Shown piece by piece: positions 1 to 13,575 of a DNA stretch of 64,000 nt; position 1 is the first letter of the stretch, and every line of letters starts with the position of its first letter. The position numbers were made by a program, and so were the translations under genes. The notes beneath the pieces are model-generated. The model saw only the letters and a list, made by a program, of their open reading frames with translations. It searched no databases and was not told the origin of the DNA. The stretch is taken from assembly GCA_007922195.1 (NCBI GenBank), contig ML681963.1:54291516-54355515 (forward strand), in the 5' to 3' direction. The stretch comes from Podocnemis expansa (taxonomy: Eukaryota; Chordata; Testudines; Podocnemididae).

Positions 1-120
1 GGCCAGCTCTAAGGATCCCAAAGGACATGACAGACAGTTTGGCATCATGATCTCCATTGTACGAATGAAGAAACTGAGGCACGGCACAGCAACATGACTC
101 ACCAACGTCACCAAGGTAAG
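1..120 (-). repeat. MIR/CORE-SINE-like fragment
   Basis: The stretch reads like the reverse strand of a MIR-type SINE: a run resembling 'gaagaaactgaggcac', then a diverged form of the 'acttgcccaaggtcac' block and a 'gggaacccgcgag' segment where MIR carries its tRNA-related box. This is recognition by eye of a known amniote SINE pattern and the ends are approximate. No target duplication is visible. Confidence 0.4.
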
Positions 121-2593
121 CAGGAGCAGTATCAGGAAGGGAACCCGCGAGTGCTGACATACATAGGTCATATGAGTGCTGATTTCCAGTCATATGCTCA
201 ACCCACTAAGACCCAGAACCCCTCTTATATTGTCCAAAGTCCTTACAGATGGAAAGAGCCTGAATCACTATAAAGAACACGAGTGACGGAACTTTGCATC
301 CCCTGGTCTCATGGTGAGCCAGGGTTGAGAACTAAGTAAGGGGCAGCTCCCCCAGTGGGGCTCATGATGACAGTGCTGGCTATCTCAAAATCACTAGCCC
401 TAAATGCCATTGGGCCCTTTGCAGACCTTGGTCCCTCCCTCAGAGATGCAGCAAACATGACATGATGTTATCCTTTAAGATGAGGATCAGAGGTCACAGG
501 GAAAGGTCACCATCTCCCAAATATTCTTCAGTCCAGCACCCTCTCCCAGCCCTGCAGGCTCACTTTGCCAACTTGGGTAGCCGGGAAAGTGGGGAGAAGA
601 GGAATCAGTTGCAGACCAGTCTCCCTTCCTGTTTGTCTGAGGGGGAGTGGGAAACAAAGTGAGCTGCAGGAGGCGGTGTGATGCCCACCAGGGCATTTAC
701 AGGCCAACTTGCAGATCAATAGTTGCAAGGCTCACCAGCCAGGTACCCACTGGGAGAACACAGAAAGAAGCACGTGCAGCTGCTGACAAAAATCTCCCTC
801 CAATTTTCCACCTCCACTGCTCTGCCAGTGCCACTTAATCCCAATACACACACACATGCACAGTTTTCCTCTGTCATGACATGCAGCCCCTCCTGCAAGC
901 TCAGCCCAGTGCTCCCCTCCCTCATGCCCCTGCCAACCACACTAAGTGACAATGCACACACCCCTATTGCAGTCCTGGGCTCTCCCCTCACTGCCAGCTC
1001 CGCTGATCCCCCTCAGTCCCAGCCCACAGCCTCCAGTGACGGGGGCTAAAAGGAAATCTAGGTAGGCCTGTGCTTTGACCACAGAGCAAGAAGAATGCAC
1101 AGCAATCAGCCATTCCTATGGGCACAAATGGCCTTCAGACAAGAGAACAACTGCAGTCGTACATGTCCAGGCACAGACCACTCCTAGCCAAGAGGCTCAC
1201 AAGGAGCTGGAGTATCGAACAGTTTGACGCACTAATGACAAGGGGGATTCTGCCTTCCTCTGCAGCCACCAGCACTGGACATTGGCAGAGACAGAAAACG
1301 AGCATATCATGGAGCGGTGGTTCTTCTCTCTGAGCAGGCCTGGGTGATCAAATCCCTTGTGCCCTGACTAGGAACTCTGGGGCAGGGACTGGCCTCCTCG
1401 TTACTTGTGCACACAGTGCCAAGCACACTGGGACCCTGTTCCTGAACCAGTTTCCTAGGCATGACAGCTAAAGAAATAAGAAGAGTCAAAGGCAGAAAAG
1501 ACAAGCTGGTCGGGCTCCATCAAGTCCACCCATCATTCAGCTGACTTAGAAATGTCCCTGGCAATGGACCCTATGATCTATCTGATTGCTGTGGACTCCC
1601 ATCTTCCAAGCTGAGGCCCAATGCTTCCTTTAACTCAGCACATGCTCTGCCCTGTCTGCAGCCCCAATAGCTCTCCCTTCCCTCGAGCCCAGAGACAATG
1701 CTCTGCACACAGTCCATCTCCTGGCCCCTGTGACACACAGAGCCCACTGGCCCGGGGCAGCCATAAGAAATGGCTGCCCATCCATCTGTCTGCAGACACC
1801 TCATGGAGCTTCCTTCTTAATACATCTTCACCAGTGTCACCTCCACTGGTGTGGCTGACAAACATCTCCTCTCCAGCCAGCCTCACAGAGCTACATCCAT
1901 CATCCCAGCTGCTAGCGGAGCTGGGAGCATGACGGGCAGGGATGAAAGATTGCTCCTTGATCATGCTGGGGAAAGGCACGGAGGGAGGTGGGGAACAGGG
2001 CAGAGAGGAGCTCACAGAGCTGAGCTCCCTTACCCTGGCTTTAAATAGCAGCCAGGATCAACAGACTTCATTGTGAAGCCAATGCACTAACCCTGTGTAA
2101 TGAACTCCACTCTGATCACCAGCTGGCTTCACCCAGCCTGCACCTTTGGGCTGCAGCATCAGCTCTTTGCGATTATTCTAACTCAGAGCATTTCACACCT
2201 TCTTTGTCCTGGTGCCCATGACGGCACCAAGGATTCATTAGTGAAGAACAGGACCCAGGACCTGGCTCTGCAGTGACCCTTCTTATGACCTGGAGAGCTC
2301 AGGGGTGAAGCATGGGCCCTACTCCAGACAGTCAGCCGTTTCACAGCACTGCAGCTTAGGCAGAAGTGAAGTGAGAAAGAACTGTTTCCTCAGGTCCTGG
2401 CAGACATGATTTGTAGGGTTCACTCAAATCAGGTACTGGTCTTAGTTCCTGAAGGGTTTGCAGCCTCTGGGTTTGGTCTGGACTGGGAGTTTTCCATCCT
2501 TTGCAAAGCACTTTGAGGTCCTGTAGTGGAAAATGCTGCAGAAAAGCTGAGAACTATTTCTGGATAAAGGACTATATTTAAGGATTCACTTTA
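121..2593. other. Gene-free tract
   Basis: No coding exon, RNA gene or intact transposon was recognised apart from the old repeat entered at 1360-1490. Several frames of 60-126 codons are open on both strands, but they overlap one another, are rich in Ser/Pro/His and show no domain. They are best read as chance frames. Confidence 0.5.
1360..1490 (+). repeat. Ancient amniote LINE/SINE 3'-end fragment
   Basis: The order 'ggggcagggact' ... 'cacagtgccaagcaca' ... 'gggaccctgttcctga' ... 'aaagaaataagaa' resembles a dispersed amniote repeat usually written as gcagggact...cagcgcctagcacaatggggtcctg...aataataa. The antisense form of the same family appears near 41785. Ends are approximate and the copy is strongly diverged. 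Confidence 0.4.
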
Positions 2594-2890
2594 AGGATGC
2601 AGAGATTGCCAGGCTGGATCAGATCTGAGGCCCATCCATTCAGTACCTGGTCTCTGACTGGCCAGTACCAGCTGTCGCAGAGGTAGATGTAAGAAATGCT
2701 GCAGTTATGAAACAATCTGCCCCTAGGGAAAGCTTCGTCCTGACCCCCATGTGTTAGAGGTTGGTTTATGTCCTGGAGCAGGAAAATTTATAGCCCATCC
2801 AAAACTCTTGAGAGTTTTTAATCCTCATGGTTGTAACTCTGGATGTTCTCAGTATCCATAAAAATGTCCACTCCATTTTGATCAGTTTAC
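2594..2890 (-). repeat. CR1-type LINE fragment
   Basis: The plus strand carries blocks known from sauropsid CR1-like repeats in antisense orientation: 'ccaggctggatcagatctga', 'ctgactggccagtaccag', 'caatctgcccctagggaaag' and 'gttgtaactctggatgttct'. No open frame remains and no target duplication is visible. The family is assigned from memory of the block order and not from an alignment. Confidence 0.5.
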
Positions 2891-3058
2891 AGGAAAACAA
2901 AAAACAAAAAACAGACAGCTCCCTCTCCAACTGATGGAACCTGGACTTTGTAAACACCCAGTGTGACAACACAGTTCTTTGCAACACATGGGCCTGATCC
3001 TCTGATACTGGACTTCCCGTTAAAGTGCCCTTTGATTTCAGCGGAAGCAGGATTAAAC

Positions 3059-3138
3059 CCAGTATTTCCCTCCCATTGGGTTTTCTACACTGAGTTCCCC
3101 AGTATCTCCCTCCCACTGGGTTTTCTACATGGAGTTCA
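3059..3138. repeat. Two-copy 40-bp tandem duplication
   Basis: The block beginning 'ccagtatttccctcccattg' at 3059 recurs at 3099 as 'ccagtatctccctcccactg', and both run on to 'gggttttctaca'. The period is 40 bp with a handful of mismatches, which suggests a local slippage or unequal-crossover duplication. Confidence 0.75.
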
Positions 3139-4224
3139 CCCTCTGTGGTCTGCAGCTCAACTTCCCACTTTTGGCACTTAAAATCACGTGCTGATGTCTG
3201 CTTAAAGGGCCAACTATCTCCCCAGCCACACAGTATCATAACTTAAGCCTGGGATCACTTTAAAGCTCCTATTGTTAGCTACCCCATGACACTCAGCTTA
3301 AGCTGCAATCCCAATTGGTGTGGAGACCCCTGACATCCCCCACCAGCTTCCTCAGCATTTCCCATCACCCCAGCTGCCAGGAACCTGAACCATCTAGTCA
3401 CTTAAAGAAATTTTCTATCTTTTAAAAAAAAATCTGATGTCAGATCCACTTGATCCTGCCTTTCCAGAGGCTTCTGTACTCTTGCAGATGGCAAATGGCT
3501 TAAAATGGAGGTTGGATGACAGCACTGCAGGTGCACCCGAAGGCTTTCTTAGCCCACTGTATGATAAGGACATGAGTATGTCCCTGCCGTAAGGACGCAT
3601 ACATACATTGAAGATTGCAAAGCACTACAGTAGTGGAAACCAGCCAGCGCTTACAGATCAGATGGGGCAGAGGAAGGACAGAAGCCTGTGGCCTTTTAAC
3701 TGAAGAAAAAGGACCTGGAGATCCCAAGCAGCTCCTCTCTCCTGGCTGACACAGAACCAGTCCCCTACTGAAAATTCTCCTGTTATTTGCCAGGGCTACC
3801 TTGCAATGACTCCAGGGACAGGGCTCCCTCCACTCATCCAGCCAGCCTCTTCTCCAGTACAATGGACCTCATTACTGGAGAGCCTCCCCAGACATTTGCC
3901 TTTCCTGAACTGCATCCCATTTCCCCTGCCTTACTGCATCCCATCACACATCATTGTATCCTTCCTTCCTTCCTTCTTTGGAGTTCACACCTGTCATGAC
4001 CCTGCTCATGTCCCCCAGCTCCCTCTGCATCAGCTGTCACTGTGTCAGGCTCCAAAGGTGAAATACCAGCAGAACTGGCATCACTGGGAGCTTTACCACC
4101 ATAACCACTGGGCAAAGCTGTCTAACAGCCTAAGAGCCTGATCAGAACCATGTTAGAAGTTGGGTATTGATTCAGCCTACTCCCACCCCATGATTATTAT
4201 TCACCTTCAAGAATCTTTATACTA

Positions 4225-4420
4225 CCTGCTGTTGGGAAATGCAGGACACATGGACTTCCTGGGTCACTTAGTCCAGACCCCCCTATCAGAAGCAGCACTG
4301 CCACACAATTCCATTCATAATTGTAACAAGCTTTGTCTTAAAGCTAGCTAGGGTGTTTGCCTCCATGCCTCCTCTAGCGGCAGAACCTCACTCCTCTGAT
4401 ATTCCTCAGCAATTCCTCAG
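4225..4420 (-). repeat. Possible CR1-type LINE fragment
   Basis: The order 'tcacttagtccagacccc' ... 'tttgtcttaaa' ... 'gcctccatgcctcctctagc' ... 'agaacctcactcctctg' parallels the antisense CR1 3'-region pattern (tagtccaacccc...ttgtc..ttaaa...ccaccacctccctaggcag). The copy is highly diverged and the call is tentative. Confidence 0.33.
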
Positions 4421-5269
4421 TTGTTCCAGGTGTGGTAGGTTGAAGCTAACTGACCTGACCTGAGGATCTGACCCATCATATCGGGCGCTCCAAAAGCACA
4501 GTTCCATCCGTTGTCGAACTCTGTTATTACAGCCCTAGCTGTCAGCTGATGTGGAGCAAGGCAGGTTTATAAGGTTCTAATGCTGCCATTTTCCCCAAGC
4601 CCAGACAATAACAGGAGTGGAGGCTGTTTCTTTAAGGTTCAGTCACACTTCAGCCCAGCAGAGCCAGCACTAGCAGTCTGTTTGTCGGTCACTCTGTGGT
4701 CTCTAGGCATCGCAGCCCATATGGTCAGGATGATTGAATCCAGTTCCCAAAGCCTCCACTCCAGGCCAGCTTCTTACATCCAGGCCAGGCGCAGTGGAGT
4801 GAGTGAGCTGGAACACATTTACCCAGAGCACCTTGTATTTGAAGACCAGCAACTCAACCCCATTTTCAGGTGCTCTGAAACAGGAAGGAGACAGATTTGG
4901 TGTGCTTTTCTATGGCACGGAGGAAAACACTTCCACCTCTCTGACCTTTGGAAACCTACCTAAGAGAACCTCACTGGAGTGACTAGATAGCAAAACTGGC
5001 AACAGATCCTGGCCTTCCTAGCCATACCCCTCTGCTGATACTGCCCTGACTCCAGGCCTCATCTCAGTTAAAGGTAGCTGGCATTATTCCTTTCATCCCA
5101 ATGAAGGCTGTGCTGGACTGAGCCCTGGAACAGGGGCAGCCCAAAGCAAGCTTCCGTGCCACACCTGTTCTCAAAGGAGCAATGCAAGGCTCTCATTGAG
5201 ATCCCAGGCCTGTTGTACCAGGCATGGCACACACACACAGTGAAAGGCCGGCCCTCCCCCAAAGAGTTT

Positions 5270-5400
5270 ACAAGGCAAAGGGAGAACTGTGATCCCTATT
5301 TGACCAGTGACACACACAAAGGGTAAAAGCCTGGCCCAAGGTCACACAGGGCATCTGGAAACAAGTGAGATTCAACCCCAGGTCTCTTGAGTCATAATTT
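5270..5400 (-). repeat. MIR/CORE-SINE-like fragment
   Basis: The copy includes 'ggcccaaggtcacacagggc' followed by 'agtgagattcaaccccaggt' and 'ctcttgagtc'. This is the antisense arrangement of the MIR core and tRNA-derived B-box region. It is old and its ends are unclear. Confidence 0.5.
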
Positions 5401-8044
5401 GGTGCCTGCCTCTGTCCTCACTGATGACTTGGACAGCCCACCTCTGAAAGCATGGGGAAGAGAAGGCTCCAGCTGGGCCCCCATCACCCCGGCATCTATT
5501 CAGCCCAAGGCCTGCCTGCTGAGATTGCCATTCTCCATTGTGGACACCCATCCACCAGTAAAGTGCACTGAGACCTAACAAACTTGTTCCACCAAAAAGC
5601 CATCAGGTGACATGAACCACTGGTACCTCCAAGTCAGATCCATAGCTGGGCCCATCACAGGACAAGAAGAGCTTATCTCTCTCCAGGTCCTTATACCCCA
5701 GTCTGCACTCAGGGATCTGAACTCCTAGCACCACAGCCACGTCTAATGGTCCCAGGTTCTCCCATTCAAATACTAGGCATGAAAGCAGGGAGCAAGGAAC
5801 ACGAGGAAGTAAGGATACAAGGTAAGAAACACAAACCACAGAATGGGGAGGAGGGAAGCCCTCCACCAAGATTACACAAGTGATATTCCCGCTACAACAG
5901 ATTAGAGATAAAAGAGGTTTATAGGCTTTACAGATTGACCAAACAAATTGAATATTTAATTTTAGCTGCACTCTGACCTGCTGGAAGGTGCATGCCCTCA
6001 GCATGCCAGGATGGGGTTCTGTGCACTTGGCAGGATTGGGTTCTAAAGGAAGCACGCCCTCTCCCATTCTTTGCTTACACACATCCCATTACTGATCCAT
6101 CTTTTAAGCTCATGCTTGAAACCTGCTGGCTTGGTGAGCTGAAATGCAGGGGTGCCACTTACAGCAAGGCTGTCTCCTCACAAACGCTAATCATAACCTT
6201 CCCCCCATCCCACCCACTTGCCCCCAAGTCTCCATCTGTATTGCACAGCTTCCATTGAGACCTAAATGTAGCATAAGCCCCACAACTTAAACCCTCCATG
6301 TCTTTTTGCCTGTGGTCACGAACACCAACAACAGAGCACAGCTAAGCAGAGCTGCCTGATTACAGTTGCTGGAGGTTCCCCTTCTTGGCTTTCCTCTGAC
6401 ACATCGTTTGCTCGTTACACATCCTGAACACACAGTACTGGGTTTCAGGGAGGAGAATCTGTCTAATGAGATTTGAGCAAATATTTTGCTTCCTCCTCTG
6501 CCCAGTTTTCATCTCCTTCCCCTTGAAAGGATTCATTTCCCAGAGCCATCACGATCCCAGGGAGGAGGAAGCAGCAGCAGTGTGGGTGGACAACAGGGGA
6601 CAGGTGGGGTGATTTCAGGGTGGGCTGAAGGCAAACAGCTTGCAGGGGAGATGAAAACACACTGAGTGTCTAGGCTACTGCATGAATAGTGAAGTGCTTG
6701 CAAGACAGGACACAAAGGAATCAGGGTCTCATGTGACCTCTTGCAAGGTGTCCACCAATACTCTTGCTTCTGGGGCTACCCAGCCTCCCACAGTGGCACC
6801 CACCCTGGTCTTGGGACTTGGAATGACAGAGCCCAGCAGTTCCTAAAGCTGGACATTCCCTCCAGCTCTTGGCCTGCTGTCCTTTTTTTGGTATAACACA
6901 AGAGATCCAGTGGAGAGAGCCCAGGGGTGAATTTGGCCCATTGCTGGGGAAGGTGGCAGGATGTGGAACCACTCTGCACCCAGGCTTGTTTGCACTCCTG
7001 GCTCAGAGGCTGAGCTGGAAAACCTGCTAGACGGCTTCCCTTGACAAGACAGACTCCAAGAGACTTGTGTTCTCTCACCCTCCCTCAGCCCCTGCTGGGC
7101 GCAGCACACAGTGCAGGGCACATGTTTGAGTGGGGAAGCTGAGCTGTTACCACAGAGCTGATGGATGAAGAAAACCCATCAGAGTCCAGCCCCCCATCCA
7201 GCCTAGTGTGAAACATCCTACACCAAGGGCTATCCACCTGCTCTCTTCTCTTGACAATCCCTCACCCCAGTCCCCTTACCCCACCTCCTTCTAAGGATCC
7301 ACAGGGCCTGATTCTCCTCTCACCTACCCCACAGTTTCACTCCACTGGCCCGGCAGAATCTCTCCTGACTGACACCAGAGCACAGCACCGCAAGCTCCAT
7401 CGTCCACTCTTCACCCCCCTCGGCCAGGCCTTCCCAGCTCCATGCCCCTGGCTCCCCTTGGCACCATCCCATGGGGCCCCTTGCATTCCAGCCAGCCCTT
7501 GAGGAAGGTGCCTGCCACTTCCATTCCTAGACAGGGCCTTTCCAAGGGCTTTTATTTCTGAAGCTCATTTCTCCAAATTGCTTGCTGGCTCTGAACAAAG
7601 ACCAAACAGCTGAGCTAGTAAGAAACACAGCCAGCTGGCCCCACTGCCAGGTCTGGCTGCAGAAAGAGTGCCATTTCTCTTCCACTAGCCTCTTCTCCCT
7701 GTTATTTGTTAATTAACCTCTTCAGTGCATTGGGCTACACAGCAAAAGTCCTGGCCCCAAGAACCCAGCTGCTTTTTCTGTCGATACCAAACAAGTGGGC
7801 TTTGAAGAGAGAGATGGCATGGGGATGAGGAGGAAGGGATGGGGCAAGGAGCTCCATGCGAGTAGAGGGACCCATACTCATTTTGGGCAGCAGGAGAGGG
7901 TCACTGAATTACACTGCTCCTGCAGCACCCTCACGGCATGGGGCAGAAGCCTGGTAGAAGATCTGGGATGAGAAAGGCAGAAGGGTCCCTGCTGAGATGA
8001 ACCCAACTCTTTCCCTGTTCCTCTACTTTGAAGACTGTGGGATC

Positions 8045-8388
8045 CAGGGGCGTCGCTGGCACCTGGCACACGGGGCATGTGCCCCAAGTCTCCGAGCTGG
8101 TACCCCAAGTGTCTGGGCCGGCCCCGTCCCAGACCAGGGACCCTGGCTGGGGTGCCATCCACAGTTCCCGCCTCTCCTGGCCCCGGCCCCAACCCCGGCC
8201 AGGCATTGAGGCCGGGAAACCCGTAGCGGCACCTGCCTCTCCTGGCCCCGAAACCAGCTGGGGATCTGGGTCCAGCCTGGAGGCGGCAGGAGCCCGATGA
8301 ATTATCTGGCCTGAGCACTGGAATGTGGCCAAGGGGGTGTGGCCTGGGCCCATGCCCCAGGTCTTTTCTGGGACCAGCGACATTCCTG
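8045..8388. mobile_element. hAT-type non-autonomous DNA transposon
   Basis: A 344-bp unit with imperfect terminal inverted repeats: the left end is caggggcgtcgctgg and the right end is ccagcgacattcctg. It is flanked by an 8-bp duplication, gtgggatc at 8037-8044 and gtggcatc at 8389-8396 (7 of 8 match). An 8-bp duplication with CAG/CTG ends is the hAT signature. The interior is GC- and CpG-rich, about the densest in the first 50 kb, and does not encode a transposase, so the element would depend on one supplied in trans. The GC-rich frames on both strands here are internal to the element and unlikely to be genes. Confidence 0.78.
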
Positions 8389-11300
8389 GTGGCATCACAC
8401 CTTTCTGTTTCCTTGTGTCTGTGCCCCACTGCCCACACACTTCCCCACTCTCTCACATCTCACCCCTTACTGTCTCTCCCTCTCCATGCCCCAGAGACAC
8501 CTGGACAGTACCAAAAGTCATTTCTCTTTCTTCACAATCTCTGCAGTTAGATTGGTGGGCAGCACAGTTCAGGGGGAAAAGGCAGCTTCATGGCCCTCTT
8601 CATCCCTTGTCACTTGATAGGCAACAAAGCTGAGATCCCAATGTCTGGCTGGTCCAGAACCCTGGTTCGAGCTCTCATCCCTCCCTCCTCCAGTAGGATG
8701 CAGAAGGGAGGAACCCACCCATCCCCAGATGGCAGGGGAAGGTCATCAGCATCAACCAAGGGGCTTCCCAGTCAGACCCACCAAAGATGCTGCCTGCACC
8801 AGAACTAGAGCCCGAGGCCCATTTGTTCAGAACTCCCCTCCTGACCCAGATGCTAAATAAGAGTTTGTACCTTGCGCATGCACTAGCTCAGTTCATGCCC
8901 ACCCAGGCATCCACAGGCAGAGGCACATGCATGCAGATGGTATGTTGGGCCAGGCCATTCTGTGCCTGCCCTGTACTGTAGATGGCAGCCCAGAGCTGGA
9001 GGGCCCCCAAGAAGGCCCTGCCTGAGCTGGTGAAAAACATGGCTGCAGTTTGTGGCTGGGCAGTAAGTTCTGCTGCATCCTGGAGCAGGATGTGGGCTAC
9101 CTGCCCAGTGCCAGGGGCCACGGGGGAAGATCAATGAGGGAGGGAGAGACATGTTATTGTCTGGAAAGTAGGTCGTGTGCCGAGCAAAGAGATATTTATA
9201 TCAAGGCTTGTCCCTCAAAGCCCGTGCAGGAACAGGCCAGGACACATGAATTATCATCCCAAAAGCACACTCTGACTTCTCCAGACTGACCTTTGTGCCC
9301 TGCTTCACACACGTCTCCAGCCCAAATCTTGCTTTCCCCAGTCTGTGCCAGTGCCTGTCAGTTACAACCCCAGCTACCCTTGCTATCCCAGTTCTGGGAT
9401 CCCCACATACAGCTCTGCTGGGGCCCCTCACTTACAGCCTGAAGCCTCCCCCCAGTATTCCAGCTCTGGACCTCTCCTAGACAGCAGTGCTGTTGCCCCT
9501 CAGTCCCACCCTATAATTCCCCCCAGACATTCCAGACTTGGGCAAGTCTCCCTACACCCTCGTTGTCCTGGTGCATATTAGTGTATCCTCCAGCCCTGTT
9601 GCTGGCTCTGCTGTCCCACACCCCAGCCTTTCTTTCTCACAAAGCACCAATCAACCAAACCGTTGCCAGTCATTACTGTGATACACAGAGATGCCACACT
9701 GGACCAGCTCAGTTCACTGCCATGTGTGACGTGCCCAGCCTGCAGAGCCCTCAGGTTCTCCTCCTGCATTTGACATTGCACATGCAAAGTTCTTGTGACC
9801 AAGAGGCGAGTGAGTCCAGCTTGCCACTTTCTGCCACTGAGGCTAATGGCTCTGCAGAGGACATGTGATGGACTGGGTTGAGTTGTAGCCCTTGCTAAGA
9901 GGTGATATTTCCTGGCATGGTCCTCAGATGGGCAGCACAGCCAGCCAGCTCTAAAGAACTTGTTCTAGATCTCACCTGGTAGAAATTCTGCTACTCCCTC
10001 ATGCATAGTTTTACAATGACTAAAGCAAGAAGCAGGAGGTGAGAGTGGCTAAGGGCAATAACTGAGGAAAAACCTCCACTTCCTCCACTCCAGCAGACAC
10101 CCTACCCATGGCTACCCTACAGCCACCAGGTAGCCCCTGGGCTGCTGGGGCATTTAGGATTCCAGCCTCTCCTCTTTCCCTTCACCCATTAGGTTGGGAG
10201 GTCTCAGCTCACACCAGGAAGATGGTATCCAGTCACCCTGTTCCCACCTATGGTGCCAGTTATAAAGCCCAACTTCCATGCCCCAGCTCAGAACAGTGAT
10301 CTCTTAGCCAGCCTGGACTGGCCCATGCAGCAGGGCTACAACCCCTGGACAGTAGCACACAGCCAGAATCTGGTGGTCTGGCTAGTCCATAACTGGCTCT
10401 TTTAAAACTTTGAATTAATTTGTTACTAAGAAACAGCCCACGCCAACCACAGAGTCAGGAAGAGCCACCACCAGGCAGGTGTCTCCAATCAGCACTCTGG
10501 ACAGCTGCCACTTTCCAGCACCCAGGGCTGCTTTGAGCAGAAGTGTGTTGAGTTCTTAGTCAAATTCCCGTCTGCATCCAGCCTCTTCTCACCTCAACCC
10601 CCACCAGCCGTGGCTGAGCAGCTCCATCTTCCCCAAGCCTAGACCCCCAACTGGTGTCAGAGTGGAGCCAGCTGGGAATGGCTGCTTTCCACCCTCCACT
10701 GGCAAAGGTCTTATCTGAGGCAAGTGTGTCTATTTCTTCCCTCTCACATTTTAAGCGGAGCCCCTCTGCCTCCAGGAAAGGCACCAGTGAGGTATTTCCT
10801 ATTCCCAAGTGGCATCTCTTAGGCCCTAGCTGGAGTGCATGATGTGGAGCCTCCTGCGTCTTCCTATTTCCCTGACAATCCACACATGTTGTTACAGTGG
10901 AGGGGGTGGTTGCTTGCAATGATTACATGCACATGCAAAACTCCACCAGCTGGCACCAGACACAGTTTCACACACATCCCAGTTATTGCAGCCCCAGGCC
11001 CTAGATCTGTCAGTGCACCTCAACCCTAACCTGCAGCGCCCCCCTCCACTACTCTGGTAGTGAGCCCCCACTCCCTCCCACACACAGTTTCAATGATGCC
11101 TCCCAACCTGCCCACACACTCCTCCCCTGTTATTCCAGCCCTGTGCACCCAACATCCAGCTAGGTGCTTCTCTCACCCTCCTACTCCAGCTCCAGGCTCC
11201 CAACTCCCATCTGCACTGACACTCCTCAGTCGGGACCCAGAGCCATTCACTGCACAGCACAGATGCAGCACAAAGGGCTGGTGATGGGAAAACCCTCCCT

Positions 11301-13444
11301 CATGCTCCTTCTTCCCTCACCACATCTTAATACACGTCTGAAGCAGTGTTGCCATAGCACTACTCCAAGCCCAGCAGAGCTGGTCTTCACTAGTGTAGGG
11401 CTGGGGGAATCACCAGGCATGTCGTGGACTCATTGACTGAGTTTCTCTTAAGCTTCAGCTGCTGAGAAGAGGACAAGGAGACAGATAGCAAGGCAGAGAT
11501 AAAACAGGGTACCCAGGCTGCTCTCTGTATAGGAATCTAATTGCCTGCCCTCCCCAACTGGGCGCTGTAATCTGGACACAGGCACTCAGTGGAACAGAAT
11601 GTAGCACTTTCAGAACATGGCTCTTTGTAAATCCATTATCTGAGTGGCTTCAGCTGGGCTCCTTTTTCCTCCATCCACTTCAGAAATAAGTGTTCCCCAC
11701 AAAAACATCTACCCTGCCTTGAGGAGCAGAGGCAAGGGCATCTGGAGATAACTCAATTGAAAGGTTTCACACTTACACACCCCTGTAGAGTGGTACTCCA
11801 AACACATGTGCTATCAAGTAGGTGCCAACATGGAGACCCAGGGCCACACTGTCATCTAACTCAGTTATACTCAGATCTCAGCAGTACAGGGCCACAGAGC
11901 CACAGCAGTGTGGATTCCTTGTTTCATTTACTAGTGATGTACCCCCTTCTACAACTAGTTAACAGCAGAGAAAGTTAAGCATGCTGATTGGTTAATTAAA
12001 TCACATTGTGCTTTAATACCACACATTGCAAACAGCCTGCAAGAGACCTGAGGCTCTGAGCAACACTGATCTAACAGACCAGGGCACACAGAGGCCAGGT
12101 GAATGGGAGCAGCCGGGCACAGCAGATGGAACATTGGGGTATGTGGTTTGCATGGACATCACAACCAGGCAAAACCCCCTATGGCTTTAACAGGAGCAAG
12201 AGCACTCCAAGTATCCAAGGTGCTTCTCCAGCACCACTGGCCCCAAGCCTCTTACAGTCTTTATCAGATTTCCCTTCACAGCCCCCCACTACTAGTCCCA
12301 CATTATGGAGGAGGATGGAGGCACAGAAAGTCCAAGGTTGTATACACATTACAGGTGTTAGAGCAGCCCAACTGTAACTCTGCAAGCTGGAGTACAGACC
12401 TTTCCTACATCAACAGAAGCATCATTAATCCACCTCTCCAAGGGGTGGCTAAGTGGATTGACCTCTTCCAGTGGCCTAGTTGCACCTATACAGGGGGGTA
12501 GGTCAGCTGAGCTATGGCACTTAGGGGTACAAGCAGCATAGCTAGGGCCAGGATGATCTGGATTTTAAGTGTCAACCAAGCCTCAAGTGATTTGACCAAG
12601 GTCACACAGAGAATCTGTAGTAAAGCCCAGAACTGGCCCTAGCCCCAGACGGGTGCCTTATCCCTGGTTCCTTCTTCTCTCCCCCACTCTGGCTGCCTCA
12701 TGTCATGGGCCATCATAGGCCCATTGTGGCACTTCTCTGCCTGCCACACCCAGTCTCCTCATCTGCACAGCCTCAAACCCTCCCAAAATGCAGCTTCCCA
12801 TTAGCCAGCTGTAAAAGAGCCCCAGCTATCGTCTCCTGAGCCAAAAAACAAGAAGAAAGAGCAGAGAAGAGCGCCATAGGCTAAGGTATCCCTTTTGGTG
12901 CCTTCCCCTCCACCACCACCCCCCAGTGCCCCCCAATCCACACACACATATCTTTGCAGAGGGCTGGGGCCACGGGAGTCACACCCATCACCCTTGTGTG
13001 CCGTGCTGGAAGCTGCAAAACACTCCTCAAAGCAAGCGCCTGCACTGTTCCCAGTAACTAGCTCCAGCTCCTGTCATTAACATGCTACTACTTCTCAAAT
13101 GCCGAAACTCCACTCAGCAAACCCAGGCTGAGCCAGTCTCTGCCTAGATGGATTTCTCTTTCTTCCCTCCTTCCTCTGTCTGGAGCCAGCCCCACAGATA
13201 ACTTCTTGCTCCAGGAAAGGGGGGCTCAGCAGGACCTTCCCCCACTCTCCAGCACTGGCTTTCTGAACCCAGGCACTGATCAATAGCTCTTGGGAAGCAG
13301 GGGAGTTAAGAGATTTAGCAGCTGCTGCAATTTCAAAATGCCCAGTTCAAAACAAAAGAGCAGACCAGCTTTTCAACTGGCATAAAGCACGACAGGACTG
13401 ATTTACACCAGTGAGGTGCTGGCTGGTTGGTTTTTAAACTTGGT
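8389..13444. other. Gene-free tract
   Basis: No gene or intact mobile element was recognised. Short MIR-like antisense remnants occur near 12300-12350 ('attatggaggaggatggagg') and 12575-12660 ('gaccaaggtcacacagagaa'). The many short open frames are Pro/Ser/His-rich, overlap on both strands and have no domain. Confidence 0.45.
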
Positions 13445-13575
13445 GATGTAATTGCAACTGAGAGGAAGCAGGGTCTAGAGGATAGGGCAAAGCACCCAGG
13501 CTCAGAAGATCTACATTCTAGTCCCTGTTCTGCTGCATGACCCCTAGGCAAGTCATCTCCCTTGTGTGTGCCACA
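13445..13575 (+). repeat. MIR/CORE-SINE-like fragment
   Basis: A run 'ccaggctcagaagatctaca', then 'ttctagtccctgttctgct' and 'aggcaagtcatctccct', follows the sense order of a MIR element from tRNA-related head to core. It is diverged and lacks the 'cctcagtttccccatctgta' block. Confidence 0.45.

Larger units (their letters stand above)
2891..8044. other. Gene-free tract with scattered old repeats
   Basis: Apart from the tandem duplication at 3059-3138, the CR1-like piece near 4225 and the MIR-like piece near 5270, nothing here was recognised. The longest open frame (minus strand, 5603-6082) has no domain, no signal peptide and no splice context that I can see. A short CTTC-rich run occurs at about 3959-3978. 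Confidence 0.45.

Noticed and set aside
7878..8456. Overlapping 169- and 192-codon minus-strand frames
   Set aside because: They coincide with the GC-rich hAT-type element at 8045-8388 and run past both of its ends. The open frame comes from composition.
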